Source: Thermoproteus sp. UBA157 (lineage in GTDB: Archaea; Thermoproteota; Thermoprotei; Thermoproteales; Thermoproteaceae). From it: a stretch of 30,449 nucleotides of DNA. The DNA lies in assembly GCA_002497345.1 (NCBI GenBank), contig DANS01000032.1, positions 35,765-66,213 on the forward strand, in the 5' to 3' direction. The translations under genes were made by a program, and so were the position numbers. A model generated the notes under the pieces. The model ran no database searches, was not told the DNA's origin, and worked only from the letters and a program-made list of their open reading frames with translations. Positions 14,268-22,048 of the stretch are shown here, in pieces; position 1 is the stretch's first letter, and every line of letters begins with the position of its first letter.

Positions 14268-14510
14268 ATGGTTGAGGCATTTGTTTTCATAAACACCGAT
14301 ATCGGCGCCGAGGACGAAGTCCTCGAGGCCCTATCCAAGATGCCCGAGGTCAAGGAGGCGATGATCGTCTACGGGCCCTACGATCTGGTCGTGAGGATCA
14401 GCACCGACACCACGGAGAATTTGCGCAAGATTGTTTCCGATAAAATAAGGAGGATGTCGAAGATCAGGAGCACGACGACTTTGATAATAGCCAAGTCAAT
14501 AGTCAAGTGA
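14268..14510 (+). CDS. Stand-alone Lrp/AsnC ligand-binding (RAM) domain protein
   Basis: 80 residues with no helix-turn-helix. The RAM/ACT-like pattern is clear: EAFVFINTDIGAEDEVLEAL, MPEVKEAMIVYGPYDLVVRI, TTENLRKIVSDKIRRM, IRSTTTLIIAKSI. Such single-domain proteins form oligomers that bind amino acids and may modulate full-length Lrp regulators (known family behaviour). ATG 14268 is chosen from a TATA 23 nt upstream; the ORF otherwise extends back into ctaB in another frame. It has its own promoter and is not overlapped by its neighbours. Confidence 0.9.
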   Translation: MVEAFVFINTDIGAEDEVLEALSKMPEVKEAMIVYGPYDLVVRISTDTTENLRKIVSDKIRRMSKIRSTTTLIIAKSIVK

Positions 14511-14552
14511 TTTTTCCCAAGTCTCTCCCCTCCGAGCCCTCCGGCGGGTAAA

Positions 14553-14562
14553 CTATTTATAC
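14553..14562 (+). promoter_or_regulatory. TATA-like element of rps6e
   Basis: ctatttatac, centred about 23 nt before GTG 14581. Confidence 0.65.
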
Positions 14563-14580
14563 CATCAATACGGGCGCGTC

Positions 14581-15027
14581 GTGCCGGCGTTTAAAGTAGT
14601 CGTGTCGGATCCACTAAGCGGGAAGGCCGTGCAGTACGAGGTCAAGGATCCGCTGGCCCAGAGGTTCATCGGCTTGAGAATAGGGGATACGATAGACGCC
14701 TCGATACTCCCCGACCTCAAGGCGCCTCAAGGGGTTAAGCTGAAGATCACGGGAGGTAGCGGGATAGAGGGGGCGCCGATGGTCCCCGGCGTGCCGGGGC
14801 AAGTGAAGAAATACGCGATATTGGCGAGCGGGCCCGGCTACAGGCCCAAGAGAGAGGGCGAAAGGAGGAAGAAGCTCGTTAGGGGCAACGTAATTTCGGA
14901 TCAAATCGTCCAGATAAACGCCGTTTTGGTATACCCCGAGGGCTACAAGGGACCTCCCGTGATCGCGCTCGGCGTGAAGGAGCTCGCCAAGCTCACAGGA
15001 CAGCAAGGAGCGGAGCAACAAGCTTAG
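14581..15027 (+). CDS. rps6e: 30S ribosomal protein S6e
   Basis: 148 residues from GTG 14581. Family pattern throughout: FKVVVSDPLSGKAVQYEV, RIGDTIDASIL, VKLKITGGSGIEGAPMVPGVPG, GPGYRPKREGERRKKLVRGN. S6e is a small-subunit protein found in archaea and eukaryotes but not bacteria, which helps fix the domain of this organism. The C-terminus carries an extra tail (GVKELAKLTGQQGAEQQA). Its last 35 nt overlap the convergent dolichol-kinase-like gene. Confidence 0.96.
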   Translation: MPAFKVVVSDPLSGKAVQYEVKDPLAQRFIGLRIGDTIDASILPDLKAPQGVKLKITGGSGIEGAPMVPGVPGQVKKYAILASGPGYRPKREGERRKKLVRGNVISDQIVQINAVLVYPEGYKGPPVIALGVKELAKLTGQQGAEQQA

Positions 15028-15658
15028 GCGAGACCATTATAAGGAAGGACGCTATTGGCACGGTCACGTTGTCGTCTATAGGAGGGCGCTCGAAGTGTTC
15101 CACCACGCTGGCCACAGCCCCCGCTAATGCCCCCAAGGGCCCGACGTAGGCATAGCCCAAGGGGATCGACACCACCGCCATGGCCAAGTTCCCCCACCAC
15201 GACTTGGTCCTCTTGCCGAATAGCGCGTTTCGGACGATGCCCGTGGCGGCGTCGCCGAACGCCATGAAGAGCACGGCCGCTATCCCTGCGTTCAACATAT
15301 CCAGCAACGCCCAAGAAACGAACACTATAAGCGCCCACGATAACGTGAAGTGTATCTCGTAGGCATTGTCGGATGTTTGAAACCAGTACATAAGGCGGCC
15401 TGCTCTCCTCGGCGCGTAGAGGAAAACGGCTAGCAACAAGGCCATAGCCACCGGCACGACCCAAGAGGAGAAGAGCGGGAGCAGCATGGCGACGAGCCCT
15501 CCGGCGAGTATGTGTATGATCTTGCGGTTGTAGTACACCGCACGCGTCGGCGCCATGCCCCTCGAGACCCAGCGCTCGTATAGTCTCCTCGTGATGTAGT
15601 ACGACAGAAAGACGATCCAAGCCAGAAGCGCGGCTCCGTATATCAGATCGCTCACCAC
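14993..15658 (-). CDS. Dolichol kinase / phosphatidate cytidylyltransferase-family membrane protein
   Basis: About 221 residues if GTG 15658 is used (GTG 15655 is equally possible). The longer TTG start at 15700 is rejected because a TATA-like aaataaaaac at 15675-15684 lies 22-25 nt upstream of these GTGs. About seven hydrophobic segments. Family motifs are NRKIIHILAGGLVAMLLP, FMAFGDAATGIV, FGKRTKSWWGNLAMAV and, near the end, VEHFERPPIDDNVTVP with the conserved Glu and Asp-Asn. Members phosphorylate polyprenols with CTP or activate lipid precursors; in archaea the likely role is isoprenoid carrier or lipid metabolism. Exact substrate is unknown. Confidence 0.82.
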   Translation of the reverse strand: MVSDLIYGAALLAWIVFLSYYITRRLYERWVSRGMAPTRAVYYNRKIIHILAGGLVAMLLPLFSSWVVPVAMALLLAVFLYAPRRAGRLMYWFQTSDNAYEIHFTLSWALIVFVSWALLDMLNAGIAAVLFMAFGDAATGIVRNALFGKRTKSWWGNLAMAVVSIPLGYAYVGPLGALAGAVASVVEHFERPPIDDNVTVPIASFLIMVSPKLVAPLLAVL

Positions 15659-15674
15659 GTCTCCTATTGGGCTT

Positions 15675-15684
15675 GTTTTTATTT
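15675..15684 (-). promoter_or_regulatory. TATA-like element of the dolichol-kinase-like gene
   Basis: Minus-strand aaataaaaac, just beyond the aIF5B stop, 22-25 nt before GTG 15658/15655. Confidence 0.5.
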
Positions 15685-15687
15685 CTG

Positions 15688-17457
15688 CTATTTTCGCCAA
15701 TTTTTCCTGACTTGGGCGTACTCGTCCAGCGCCTCTTTCTCGTCGCCTCTGAGATACGCCTTATACTGGAGCAGCCACTGCTTGAAGTGATCCTCGGGAA
15801 TGTGCACGTACAAGATGTCGCCTTCCTTTATCTGCCGCCCTACCATCACGTCGCCTTGTATGGATATGGCCACCTCCTCGCCTACTCTGGCCTCTTGTTT
15901 GGGCGATCCGTGCTCTTGTATCTGCTGTATCCTCCCCACCTCCCTCCCGTCTGATCTGACCAGGACGTAGCCCGGCTTTATAGTGCCCTTGACCACCCTC
16001 ACGCCGACTATGACCGGGTCCCTCCTCCTGAAGACGTAGCCAGGCAACAGCTGGATGATCCCGGGCCTCACCAGTTGCGACAAAGCGGCCTCAAGCGCTT
16101 TAGCCTTCAGTTCGCTCGACCACTTCACGTACTCGTCGACTACTTTGTACAGTATTTCGCCCCTTATTATCCTCACGCCGCTCGACTGGGCCTCCCTCTC
16201 AACGTCTTGCGGCACCTTCACGTTGAAGGCCAATATAGCGCCGTATGCCGGGTCCTTCCTCTTCGAGAGGAGCGCCTCCACAACGTCTTTATGGCTCGGG
16301 GGACCTACGTCCGCCCTCCTCACTGGTATGTTCATCTGCCTTAGGAACAAGACCATGCTCTCCAGAGTGCCGAAGGTGTCCGCCTTGGCCACAACGCCTT
16401 CCTTGTCGGATTCTATCCTCACCGAGGCGATCTCCTCCCCGACGGCCCGGAGCGCCTCGTCCAGCGGCCCCGAGAACAAGGGCGCGCCTGGGACCACCTC
16501 CTCGAGGCCGTCTCCGACTATCCTAACGCCCGCCGCCGCCTTGACCTCGTCCACGTACTTATAGCGGTCCTCTGGATCCCTCATTTCGTCGAGGGGCTTC
16601 GGCACCACCAACATCTTGACCTTGGCCGAGACAGGGCCTTTGAGGCCCGCCGTAACGATCAAATCTCCCCGTTTCAAAACGCCGTCGTAGATTATGGCGT
16701 CCACGACCGTGCCGAGCCCCCTCTCCTCCTTCACCTCCATGACGACGCCTTTTGCCGGCCCCTCGTGAACCGTCAGCCTCTCCTTCGAGACGAACCGCTG
16801 GGAGACGCCCGCCAAGACGAGGAGCAAGTCGGCTATCCCCTCGCCGGTCACGGCGCTGGTGGGCACTATGGGCACTTGCGTCGCGAAGTCGCGCACCCTG
16901 TCGTACCTATCGGCCTCTATGCCGAGCCGCGACAGCTGATCTATCAGCTTGCCTATTTGTTCCTCCAGATTCGCCACGGCGTACCATTCCTGTTTCTCGA
17001 CTGCGAACAGGAACGGCCGATTCTCCTCCGACTGCCATCCGTATACCCTGTCCAGCTTGTTGGCGGCTATGACGAAGGGGACCCCCCTAGCTCTTATCAG
17101 ATTGAGCGACTCAACGCCTTGTTCCTCGAGCCCCGACGTGATGTCCACTACCAATATGGCCACGTCTGCGACGGAGCCGCCCCTCCTCCTGAGGTTGGAG
17201 AAAGCGGCGTGGCCCGGGGTGTCTATGAAGAGGAAGCCGGGTATCCAGATCCTCCCCCTCAGCTTCATCCTATCGACGAGGGGGCCTGCGAACTTCTCGA
17301 CGGCTGTCCAGGGCACGAAGCTCATGCCGATGTGTTGGGTTATCATGCCCGGCTCTCTGTAGGCCACGGCAGTCCCCCTGATCTTGTCCAGGAGCAACGT
17401 CTTGCCCACGTCGACGTGTCCAACGACGACTGCTATGGGCGATCTGATGCCGATCAT
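15688..17457 (-). CDS. infB: Translation initiation factor aIF5B (IF-2 homolog)
   Basis: 589 residues. G1 is GHVDVGKT (13-20), followed by LLLDKIRGTAV and MITQHIGMSFVPW (switch I). G3 is DTPGHAAF with SNLRRRGGSVADVAILVVDI after it, and G4 is NKLDR. Domain II and the C-terminal domains follow (VVDAIIYDGVLKRGDLIV; IKPGYVLVRSDGREVG). It is a GTPase that promotes subunit joining and initiator tRNA placement. The length fits the compact archaeal form lacking the long eukaryotic N-terminus. It begins 15 nt after dphB on the same strand, so maoC-like, dphB and infB likely form one transcript. Confidence 0.97.
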   Translation of the reverse strand: MIGIRSPIAVVVGHVDVGKTLLLDKIRGTAVAYREPGMITQHIGMSFVPWTAVEKFAGPLVDRMKLRGRIWIPGFLFIDTPGHAAFSNLRRRGGSVADVAILVVDITSGLEEQGVESLNLIRARGVPFVIAANKLDRVYGWQSEENRPFLFAVEKQEWYAVANLEEQIGKLIDQLSRLGIEADRYDRVRDFATQVPIVPTSAVTGEGIADLLLVLAGVSQRFVSKERLTVHEGPAKGVVMEVKEERGLGTVVDAIIYDGVLKRGDLIVTAGLKGPVSAKVKMLVVPKPLDEMRDPEDRYKYVDEVKAAAGVRIVGDGLEEVVPGAPLFSGPLDEALRAVGEEIASVRIESDKEGVVAKADTFGTLESMVLFLRQMNIPVRRADVGPPSHKDVVEALLSKRKDPAYGAILAFNVKVPQDVEREAQSSGVRIIRGEILYKVVDEYVKWSSELKAKALEAALSQLVRPGIIQLLPGYVFRRRDPVIVGVRVVKGTIKPGYVLVRSDGREVGRIQQIQEHGSPKQEARVGEEVAISIQGDVMVGRQIKEGDILYVHIPEDHFKQWLLQYKAYLRGDEKEALDEYAQVRKNWRK

Positions 17458-17472
17458 GGCGCATCCCCGCCC

Positions 17473-18237
17473 TCAAGTTAAAAGTTTACCCACACTCGGC
17501 AAGGTGGAGAGGCACTCCCGCTCCACCGGGTTCAACGAGCCCGGCACTATCAATACGGCGGGCGCGGGCAACCTCGACCTCGCTATGTCCTCCAGCGAGC
17601 CGACGGCCGTCCCGCCGCCCGGCCACCCCAGCCTATAGGCGACCGCGACTTGCCTTTTTCCAACGAATACCCCTCTGCCGAATTTCCCCTCCAGCTCCAT
17701 GAGCACCCTCGCCGCGTCCGAGGGGGGCATGAAGCCCCCGTCGTCTTTCACGTCCAGCAGAAGGAGCGTGTGGAGACCTCTGGCCAAGTTCTGCTCGACC
17801 AGCTCGTAGGGCCTCGCCGAGTACACGCCCATTCTCGGATACGTCACAGTCGCGACGCCGCCGAGTTTGTAAATCGAGAGGCATGCGGCCGACATGGCGG
17901 CGCACACCGCCGAGACCCCCGGCACAACAACTACGTCGTATCCCTTCCTCCTAAACGAGGCGATCAACGCTGCGTGGGCCGTGGCCGCCAGGGGATCGCC
18001 CGGCACAAGCAAGGCGGCGTTTTTCCCAGCCCTCAAGCACTCCTCTATGGCGGCGCCCCCTTTGTCCTCGAGCTCCCGCCTATCCAACGGCTTGGCCTCA
18101 ACCTCCAAGGCCGCCGGCTCGAAGTAGCTGGTGTAGACGTCGATGAAGATGCACTGCGAGTCCTTCACGGCCTCCCTCGCCGCGTCGGTGAGGAATCTCG
18201 GCGAGAGGCCGAGGCCCACCAGATAGAGCCTAGTCAT
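17473..18237 (-). CDS. dphB: Diphthine synthase (Dph5/DphB), SAM-dependent methyltransferase
   Basis: 254 residues, ATG overlapping the upstream stop (ATGA). Tetrapyrrole-methylase fold: LYLVGLGLSPRFLTDAAREAV at the N-terminus, IDVYTSYFEP, LLVPGDPLAATAH, VVPGVSAVCAAMSAACLSIYKLG, and TLLLLDVKDDGGFMPPSDA, all typical of DphB. It methylates the modified histidine of aEF2, an early step in diphthamide synthesis. The last enzyme of that pathway is encoded at 24279-24962. Sitting between a MaoC gene and infB places it in a translation-linked transcript. Confidence 0.95.
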   Translation of the reverse strand: MTRLYLVGLGLSPRFLTDAAREAVKDSQCIFIDVYTSYFEPAALEVEAKPLDRRELEDKGGAAIEECLRAGKNAALLVPGDPLAATAHAALIASFRRKGYDVVVVPGVSAVCAAMSAACLSIYKLGGVATVTYPRMGVYSARPYELVEQNLARGLHTLLLLDVKDDGGFMPPSDAARVLMELEGKFGRGVFVGKRQVAVAYRLGWPGGGTAVGSLEDIARSRLPAPAVLIVPGSLNPVERECLSTLPSVGKLLT

Positions 18238-18668
18238 GGCCTCTTGGCCACGAGTATCTTGGTCTCGGCCACCGCCACTACTTCGCCCCTCTGGTTCCTC
18301 ACCTCGTGTCTGAGGCGCACCACGCCTCCCGCGTATTTCTCCGAGGGCCTCTTGTCGAGGACCTCGGCGATGGCCCTTATCGTATCGCCTATCCTCACAG
18401 GGCGCAGAAAGCGCGCGGAGGCCTCAAGCAACGCTATGGCGCTTCCGTATATATTCGGCGCGAGGAGGCCCGCGGCCAACGACAAGGTCAAGAGCCCGTG
18501 GGCTATTCTGCCGCCGAAGATGGTGCGCCTTGCGCGCTCCTCGTCTAGATGGAGCGGGTTGAAATCGCCCGTGAGCCCCGCAAAGGCCACCACGTGCGCC
18601 TCGGTGACCGTCACGCCGGGGGATTCCAGCTTGGCTCCCGGCTGGAAGTCCTCGAAATAAAGCGCCAT
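18234..18668 (-). CDS. MaoC-like hot-dog-fold dehydratase
   Basis: 144 residues from ATG 18668; the longer frame to 18842 is antisense to the HIT gene and is rejected. Pattern: YFEDFQPGAKLESPGVTVTEAHVVAFAGLTGDFNPLHLDEERAR with the catalytic-type Asp/His (D-x-N-P-x-H), then GRIAHGLLTLSLAAGL, and VRIGDTIRAIAEVLDKRPS. MaoC proteins hydrate enoyl-CoA substrates; here the substrate is unknown. It overlaps dphB by ATGA and is divergent from the HIT gene across a 46-nt gap with one TATA-like element. Confidence 0.92.
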   Translation of the reverse strand: MALYFEDFQPGAKLESPGVTVTEAHVVAFAGLTGDFNPLHLDEERARRTIFGGRIAHGLLTLSLAAGLLAPNIYGSAIALLEASARFLRPVRIGDTIRAIAEVLDKRPSEKYAGGVVRLRHEVRNQRGEVVAVAETKILVAKRP

Positions 18669-18685
18669 GTTATAGCATACAATAA

Positions 18686-18694
18686 GCTTTATGA
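18686..18694. promoter_or_regulatory. Single shared TATA-like element of the maoC-like/HIT divergent pair
   Basis: The core agctttatga lies at the midpoint between ATG 18668 (-) and ATG 18715 (+), 21-26 nt from each. The intergenic length is again 46 nt, as at 12915-12960. aataagctttat is close to palindromic around AAGCTT. Confidence 0.5.
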
Positions 18695-18714
18695 ATGTCC
18701 TCTTTTCGGCGGTT

Positions 18715-19116
18715 ATGGAGTGTATATTTTGCAAAATAGCGAGGGGCGAGGCGCCGGCTTGGAAGGTGTATGAAGACGACGACCTCATGGTGATTCTCGA
18801 CAAATACCCAGCCTCGTATGGCCACCTCTTAGTGGTGCCCAAGGCCCATTACGAGAGCGTCATCGACGCGCCGGACGAGCTGGTGGCCAAGACCTTTCTC
18901 GCCGCCGTGCGCTTCGCGCGCGTGTGGAAGAAGCTCGGCGCTAAAGGCGTCAACATAGTGACCAACGCTGGGAGGGAGGCGGGACAGATGATTTTCCACT
19001 ACCACGTCCACGTCATACCGCGATGGGGCGATAGTCTGGCGTGGCACGGGCGGGACGAAATAAAGGAGGAGGTGGCCAAGGAGGTGGTCGAGAGGCTGAG
19101 GTCGGCAATGGCCTAA
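18715..19116 (+). CDS. HIT-family nucleotide hydrolase/transferase
   Basis: 133 residues from ATG 18715, chosen over the in-frame ATG 18691 because the product then starts at the conserved MECIFCKIARGE with a CxxC and has the leaderless TATA spacing. The histidine triad is HYHVHVIPRW with His95, His97 and His99. The intermediate motif GHLLVVPKAHYESV is typical. HIT proteins hydrolyse nucleotide phosphoramidates or dinucleoside polyphosphates. It is divergent from the MaoC gene and followed after 54 nt by a membrane-protein gene with its own TATA. Confidence 0.94.
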   Translation: MECIFCKIARGEAPAWKVYEDDDLMVILDKYPASYGHLLVVPKAHYESVIDAPDELVAKTFLAAVRFARVWKKLGAKGVNIVTNAGREAGQMIFHYHVHVIPRWGDSLAWHGRDEIKEEVAKEVVERLRSAMA

Positions 19117-19141
19117 TCCGCGTCGCCTTTTGTCGCATAAA

Positions 19142-19152
19142 CATAAAAAAGA
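19142..19152 (+). promoter_or_regulatory. TATA-like element of the DUF973-like gene
   Basis: cataaaaaaga, centred about 24 nt before ATG 19171. Confidence 0.55.
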
Positions 19153-19170
19153 CTGCGGTATTTTCAGCTT

Positions 19171-19875
19171 ATGGAAATTGATGCTTTACAAACATTGAGA
19201 AAAGGATTTCTTTATCTCATTATAGGAACGATAGTTGCTGTTGCTGGCGTTTTGTCCACGGCGGGTTTAGTGTTAATGGGTTTGGGCGCAGGCGTAATGC
19301 CTCCTCTTGCAACGCTGGGATCCGTCGCTGTGGGCCTCGCCGTGTTGCTAGTGGGCTTGATCATAGTGCTTTATGCGGTGTTCAGCAAGATCAGAGGGGG
19401 CATGCGAATGCTCTCAGATGTCGACAACAGCTTTCGGATATGCTACACGGGGACCACTTTAATGTTGATAGGCCTAATCCTCGAGCTGCTGGGCGTCGTA
19501 GCGGCGTTGGGGGTCTTCGCGTCCGTGCACGGCGTGTCTAAGCCCATAATGCCGAGGCCCCACGGCGGCGTTTCGGCGGGCCTCTTCGGCGTAATGGTAT
19601 TCGGCGTAATGGTAGCGGCGCTAATCGGCATCGCGTTGTGGATAATAGGCACCATATTGACCTTTATCGTCGGCGCCTTTAAGCTACACGGCAGGTACAA
19701 CGAGACGTTGTTCATGGTAGCTGGTATATTATACATAGTGGATCTAGTATTAACGTTCATAAGATTGATGGGTATATTTCAATTCATCGGCCATATATTG
19801 ATGTATATAGCTCTGGGCGACGCCATAAGGGCGGTGAGCCAGAGGGCGCAATCCGGCCCGAGCGCCTCCCTCTGA
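19171..19875 (+). CDS. DUF973-like multi-span membrane protein
   Basis: 234 residues with about six hydrophobic helices: GFLYLIIGTIVAVAGVLSTAG, VAVGLAVLLVGLIIVLYAVF, TTLMLIGLILELLGVVAAL, GVMVFGVMVAALIGIALWIIGTI, LFMVAGILYIVDLVLTF, and a last amphipathic one. The alternation of an L-x-K-G-x-x-x-x-I start with paired helices fits the archaeal DUF973 membrane family (pattern match, not searched). Function is unknown. A decayed second copy follows at 19969-20230, so this gene has been duplicated locally. Its early codons are more AT-rich than those of the neighbours. Confidence 0.75.
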   Translation: MEIDALQTLRKGFLYLIIGTIVAVAGVLSTAGLVLMGLGAGVMPPLATLGSVAVGLAVLLVGLIIVLYAVFSKIRGGMRMLSDVDNSFRICYTGTTLMLIGLILELLGVVAALGVFASVHGVSKPIMPRPHGGVSAGLFGVMVFGVMVAALIGIALWIIGTILTFIVGAFKLHGRYNETLFMVAGILYIVDLVLTFIRLMGIFQFIGHILMYIALGDAIRAVSQRAQSGPSASL

Positions 19876-19880
19876 GGGTA

Positions 19881-19904
19881 GGCCGAAGTCGGCCCTAAGT
19901 TTTT
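19881..19904 (+). terminator. Hairpin plus T-run after the DUF973-like gene
   Basis: GGCCG (19881-19885), loop AAGT, CGGCC (19890-19894), then ctaagttttt with five T's. It lies 5 nt after the stop and could end transcription before the pseudogene. Confidence 0.45.
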
Positions 19905-19968
19905 GTAGATATAAAAATTTAAAACTATCAAGAATTCTCAACTTATAGAAGAAATCCTATTACTTCAC

Positions 19969-20230
19969 ATGGGCTTTCTTTACATCATTATGGGATCGGC
20001 AGCAGCGGCAAGCTCTCTGCCGGCGCCGACTCGGCGCTTGGGGGCGGCGCCGCGTCCTCGGCCAATCTGGAGCTCGTCACTGCGCTTTCTGCAGTGCTCC
20101 TAATAGGCCTAGCTTTCAACCTCTATGCTGTATTGAGGAGGAGCGCGGGAGCTGCCCGTCGTCGACGGCGGCTTTCGCATAAGCTACGTGGGGGCCGCCT
20201 CAATTAGGCCTAGTCATCTCTGCGATTAAA
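19969..20230 (+). pseudogene. Frameshifted remnant of a second DUF973-like gene
   Basis: Pieces in three frames line up with the intact gene just upstream. From ATG 19969, MGFLYIIMGS matches KGFLYLIIGT. In a second frame, ALSAVLLIGLAFNLYAVLRR matches GLAVLLVGLIIVLYAVFSK. In a third frame, VVDGGFRISYVGAAS matches DVDNSFRICYTGTTL. The rest is lost, so there are at least two frameshifts and a 3' truncation. An AT-rich TATA-like stretch (gatataaaaatttaaaac, 19908-19925) precedes it. No other gene lies in this ~400-nt gap. Confidence 0.75.
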
Positions 20231-20276
20231 GCCGTGGGCCGAGGCGGGCGCCCGTGGACTCAAGGCGCGTTTCGAG

Positions 20277-21053
20277 CTACTCCAAGCCGCTCTCTGCGAA
20301 TATCTCGTTCAATACCTCGGCGACCATCCTCTGCACCTTCTTGGAGGCCCTCCCGGTGTTTCTGAACGTCTCGGCTATTTCGTTTAAAACAGCCACTTGC
20401 GCGGGTATCCTATCGGCGAACTGGGGCGCCATGCGCAAGACGTAGAGGCCGTCCCACTGCAACAACAACGATGCTTGTATCACGTCCGAGTAGTTTATCA
20501 AGCCCTCGACGTCGAAGGGGGGCAACCTAGGCCCTCGGCGGCCCCTCCGGTTGGAGAGGAACATCGAGGAGATATAGCCTTGTAGCGTCGCCAAGGTCTT
20601 GATGATCTCCTTGTTGGACTTGGCCATCACCACGTCGTAGGCGATCCTCGCGGCGCGGGGGTGAATGGACTCGGCGATCGCCTCCACGTCGTTCGGCCTA
20701 GCCAGCGGCGGGGCGCCGTAAAGCCAAGCGATCTCCACCCCGTAGCCGACGGCCTCCTCGTAGACCTTGGCCAAGGCCTCGACGGAGGAAGGCGGCGGCA
20801 GGTAGACCTTGGCTACGCCCAACAGATCCGCTATGAGCACCGGCTTGTACACATCGTCGGACAACGGCAGAATCAGCGCCGATGGCGTCGTCTCGAGCTC
20901 CAAGTCCAGCTCGACTGCGTGAAGATAGGGCGATGCGCGCATGTCGAGATCCCTTAGATCTAGGACATAGGGGAGGCCCAGGCTGGACGCAACGGACAAC
21001 ACGGGCCTCGCCCTCTGCCCCCTTCTGGCGTAGACCGCTATCTCCACGTCCAT
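20277..21053 (-). CDS. Conserved-looking protein, possibly xylose-isomerase-like TIM barrel
   Basis: 258 residues from ATG 21053, with a TATA-like aataaatttata around 21064-21077. The sequence alternates strands and helices (PVLSVASSLGLPYVLDLRD; VEALAKVYEEAVGYGVEIAWLYG; EAIAESIHPRAARIAYDVVM). The stretch ISSMFLSNRRGRRGPRLPPFDVEGLINYSDVIQASL resembles the xylose-isomerase-like pattern in which a His/Asp-bearing strand precedes PxGxGxIDY. The metal ligands are not convincing: the usual H-x-x-D reads LSNR. It could be a non-catalytic relative or a different barrel. It is divergent from argF. Confidence 0.6.
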   Translation of the reverse strand: MDVEIAVYARRGQRARPVLSVASSLGLPYVLDLRDLDMRASPYLHAVELDLELETTPSALILPLSDDVYKPVLIADLLGVAKVYLPPPSSVEALAKVYEEAVGYGVEIAWLYGAPPLARPNDVEAIAESIHPRAARIAYDVVMAKSNKEIIKTLATLQGYISSMFLSNRRGRRGPRLPPFDVEGLINYSDVIQASLLLQWDGLYVLRMAPQFADRIPAQVAVLNEIAETFRNTGRASKKVQRMVAEVLNEIFAESGLE

Positions 21054-21097
21054 GGGCGATCTGTATAAATTTATTCGCGAAAGGCCGAAGCGGAATG

Positions 21098-21107
21098 TAT
21101 AATAAAT
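21098..21107 (+). promoter_or_regulatory. TATA-like element of argF
   Basis: tataataaat, centred about 22 nt before ATG 21125. The divergent gene has a separate AT-rich block at 21064-21077. Confidence 0.55.
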
Positions 21108-21124
21108 AGGGCTATATATTTCGC

Positions 21125-22048
21125 ATGCTCAAGGGAAGGGATGTGCTGACGCTTATGGAGTTCAAGCCCGACGAAGTCAAGGCGCTGTTGGAGATTTCCA
21201 AGGAGTTCAAGGCGAGGTACTACTCGGGGGAGATCTACATGCCTATCCATCTGGGCAAGACGGCCATGCTCATATTCGAGAAGCCCTCGACCAGGACCAG
21301 GGTGTCGACGTCGGTCGCGGCGTATCAGCTCGGCATGAACGTGATAGTGGCGAGCCCGCAAGAGCTCCAGCTCGGCAGAGGCGAGACCATAGCGGATACC
21401 GCTAGGACGCTCTCGCGCTACGTCCACGTTATAGCCGCACGGGTGTACAAACACGAGGCCTTGGAGGAGCTGGCCCAGCATGCGGACGTGCCCGTGTTGA
21501 ACCTCCTGTCGGATAAGTTCCACCCGCTTCAGTCGCTCGCCGATGCGTTGACCATCTGGGAGAAGAGGGGGAGGCTTGAGGGGGCCAAGGTGGCGTTCGT
21601 GGGCGACGTGGGCAACAACGTGGCGGCCAGCCTAGTCGTGATCGGCTCCAAGCTCGGCTGGGAGGTCAGGCTGATAGGCCCGAGGCAACTCTGGCGCAAC
21701 GACTTGTCGAGGCTTGCGGAAGACGCCGGAAGGACGGGCGCGAGGGTCTACCAATCGGACTCCCTCGAGGAGCTGAGGGGAGTCGACGTGGTCTACACAG
21801 ACGTCTGGGTCTCCATGGGCTTCGAGAAAGAGGCCGAGGAGCGCGAGAGGCTTCTGAGGCCCTACCAGGTCAACTCGGCCGTCATGGAGCTCGCCGGGCC
21901 TCAAGCGCTCTTCATGCACTGCCTTCCGGCCCATAGAGGCATGGAGGTGACCGACGACGTGATGGACGGGCCCAGGTCTGTTGTATGGGATCAAGCCGAA
22001 AACAGGCTACACACAGCTAAGGCCGTCCTAGCCGCAGTAACGCCCTAG
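21125..22048 (+). CDS. argF: Ornithine carbamoyltransferase
   Basis: 307 residues. The carbamoyl-phosphate motif STRTR is at residues 55-59. HPLQSLADALTI supplies the H-P-x-Q signature, and the ornithine-side HCLPAHRG is near the C-terminus; DVWVSMG corresponds to the SMG loop. It converts ornithine and carbamoyl phosphate to citrulline in arginine biosynthesis. No other arg gene is adjacent, so the gene appears stand-alone with its own TATA. Its stop shares CTAG with the convergent aldo/keto reductase stop. Confidence 0.96.
   Translation: MLKGRDVLTLMEFKPDEVKALLEISKEFKARYYSGEIYMPIHLGKTAMLIFEKPSTRTRVSTSVAAYQLGMNVIVASPQELQLGRGETIADTARTLSRYVHVIAARVYKHEALEELAQHADVPVLNLLSDKFHPLQSLADALTIWEKRGRLEGAKVAFVGDVGNNVAASLVVIGSKLGWEVRLIGPRQLWRNDLSRLAEDAGRTGARVYQSDSLEELRGVDVVYTDVWVSMGFEKEAEERERLLRPYQVNSAVMELAGPQALFMHCLPAHRGMEVTDDVMDGPRSVVWDQAENRLHTAKAVLAAVTP

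Noticed and set aside
17398..17421. aIF5B G1 motif GHVDVGKT instead of GHVDHGKT as a possible functional change
   Set aside because: That position varies in archaeal aIF5B (for example Ala in Sulfolobus, as I recall), so it is not remarkable.
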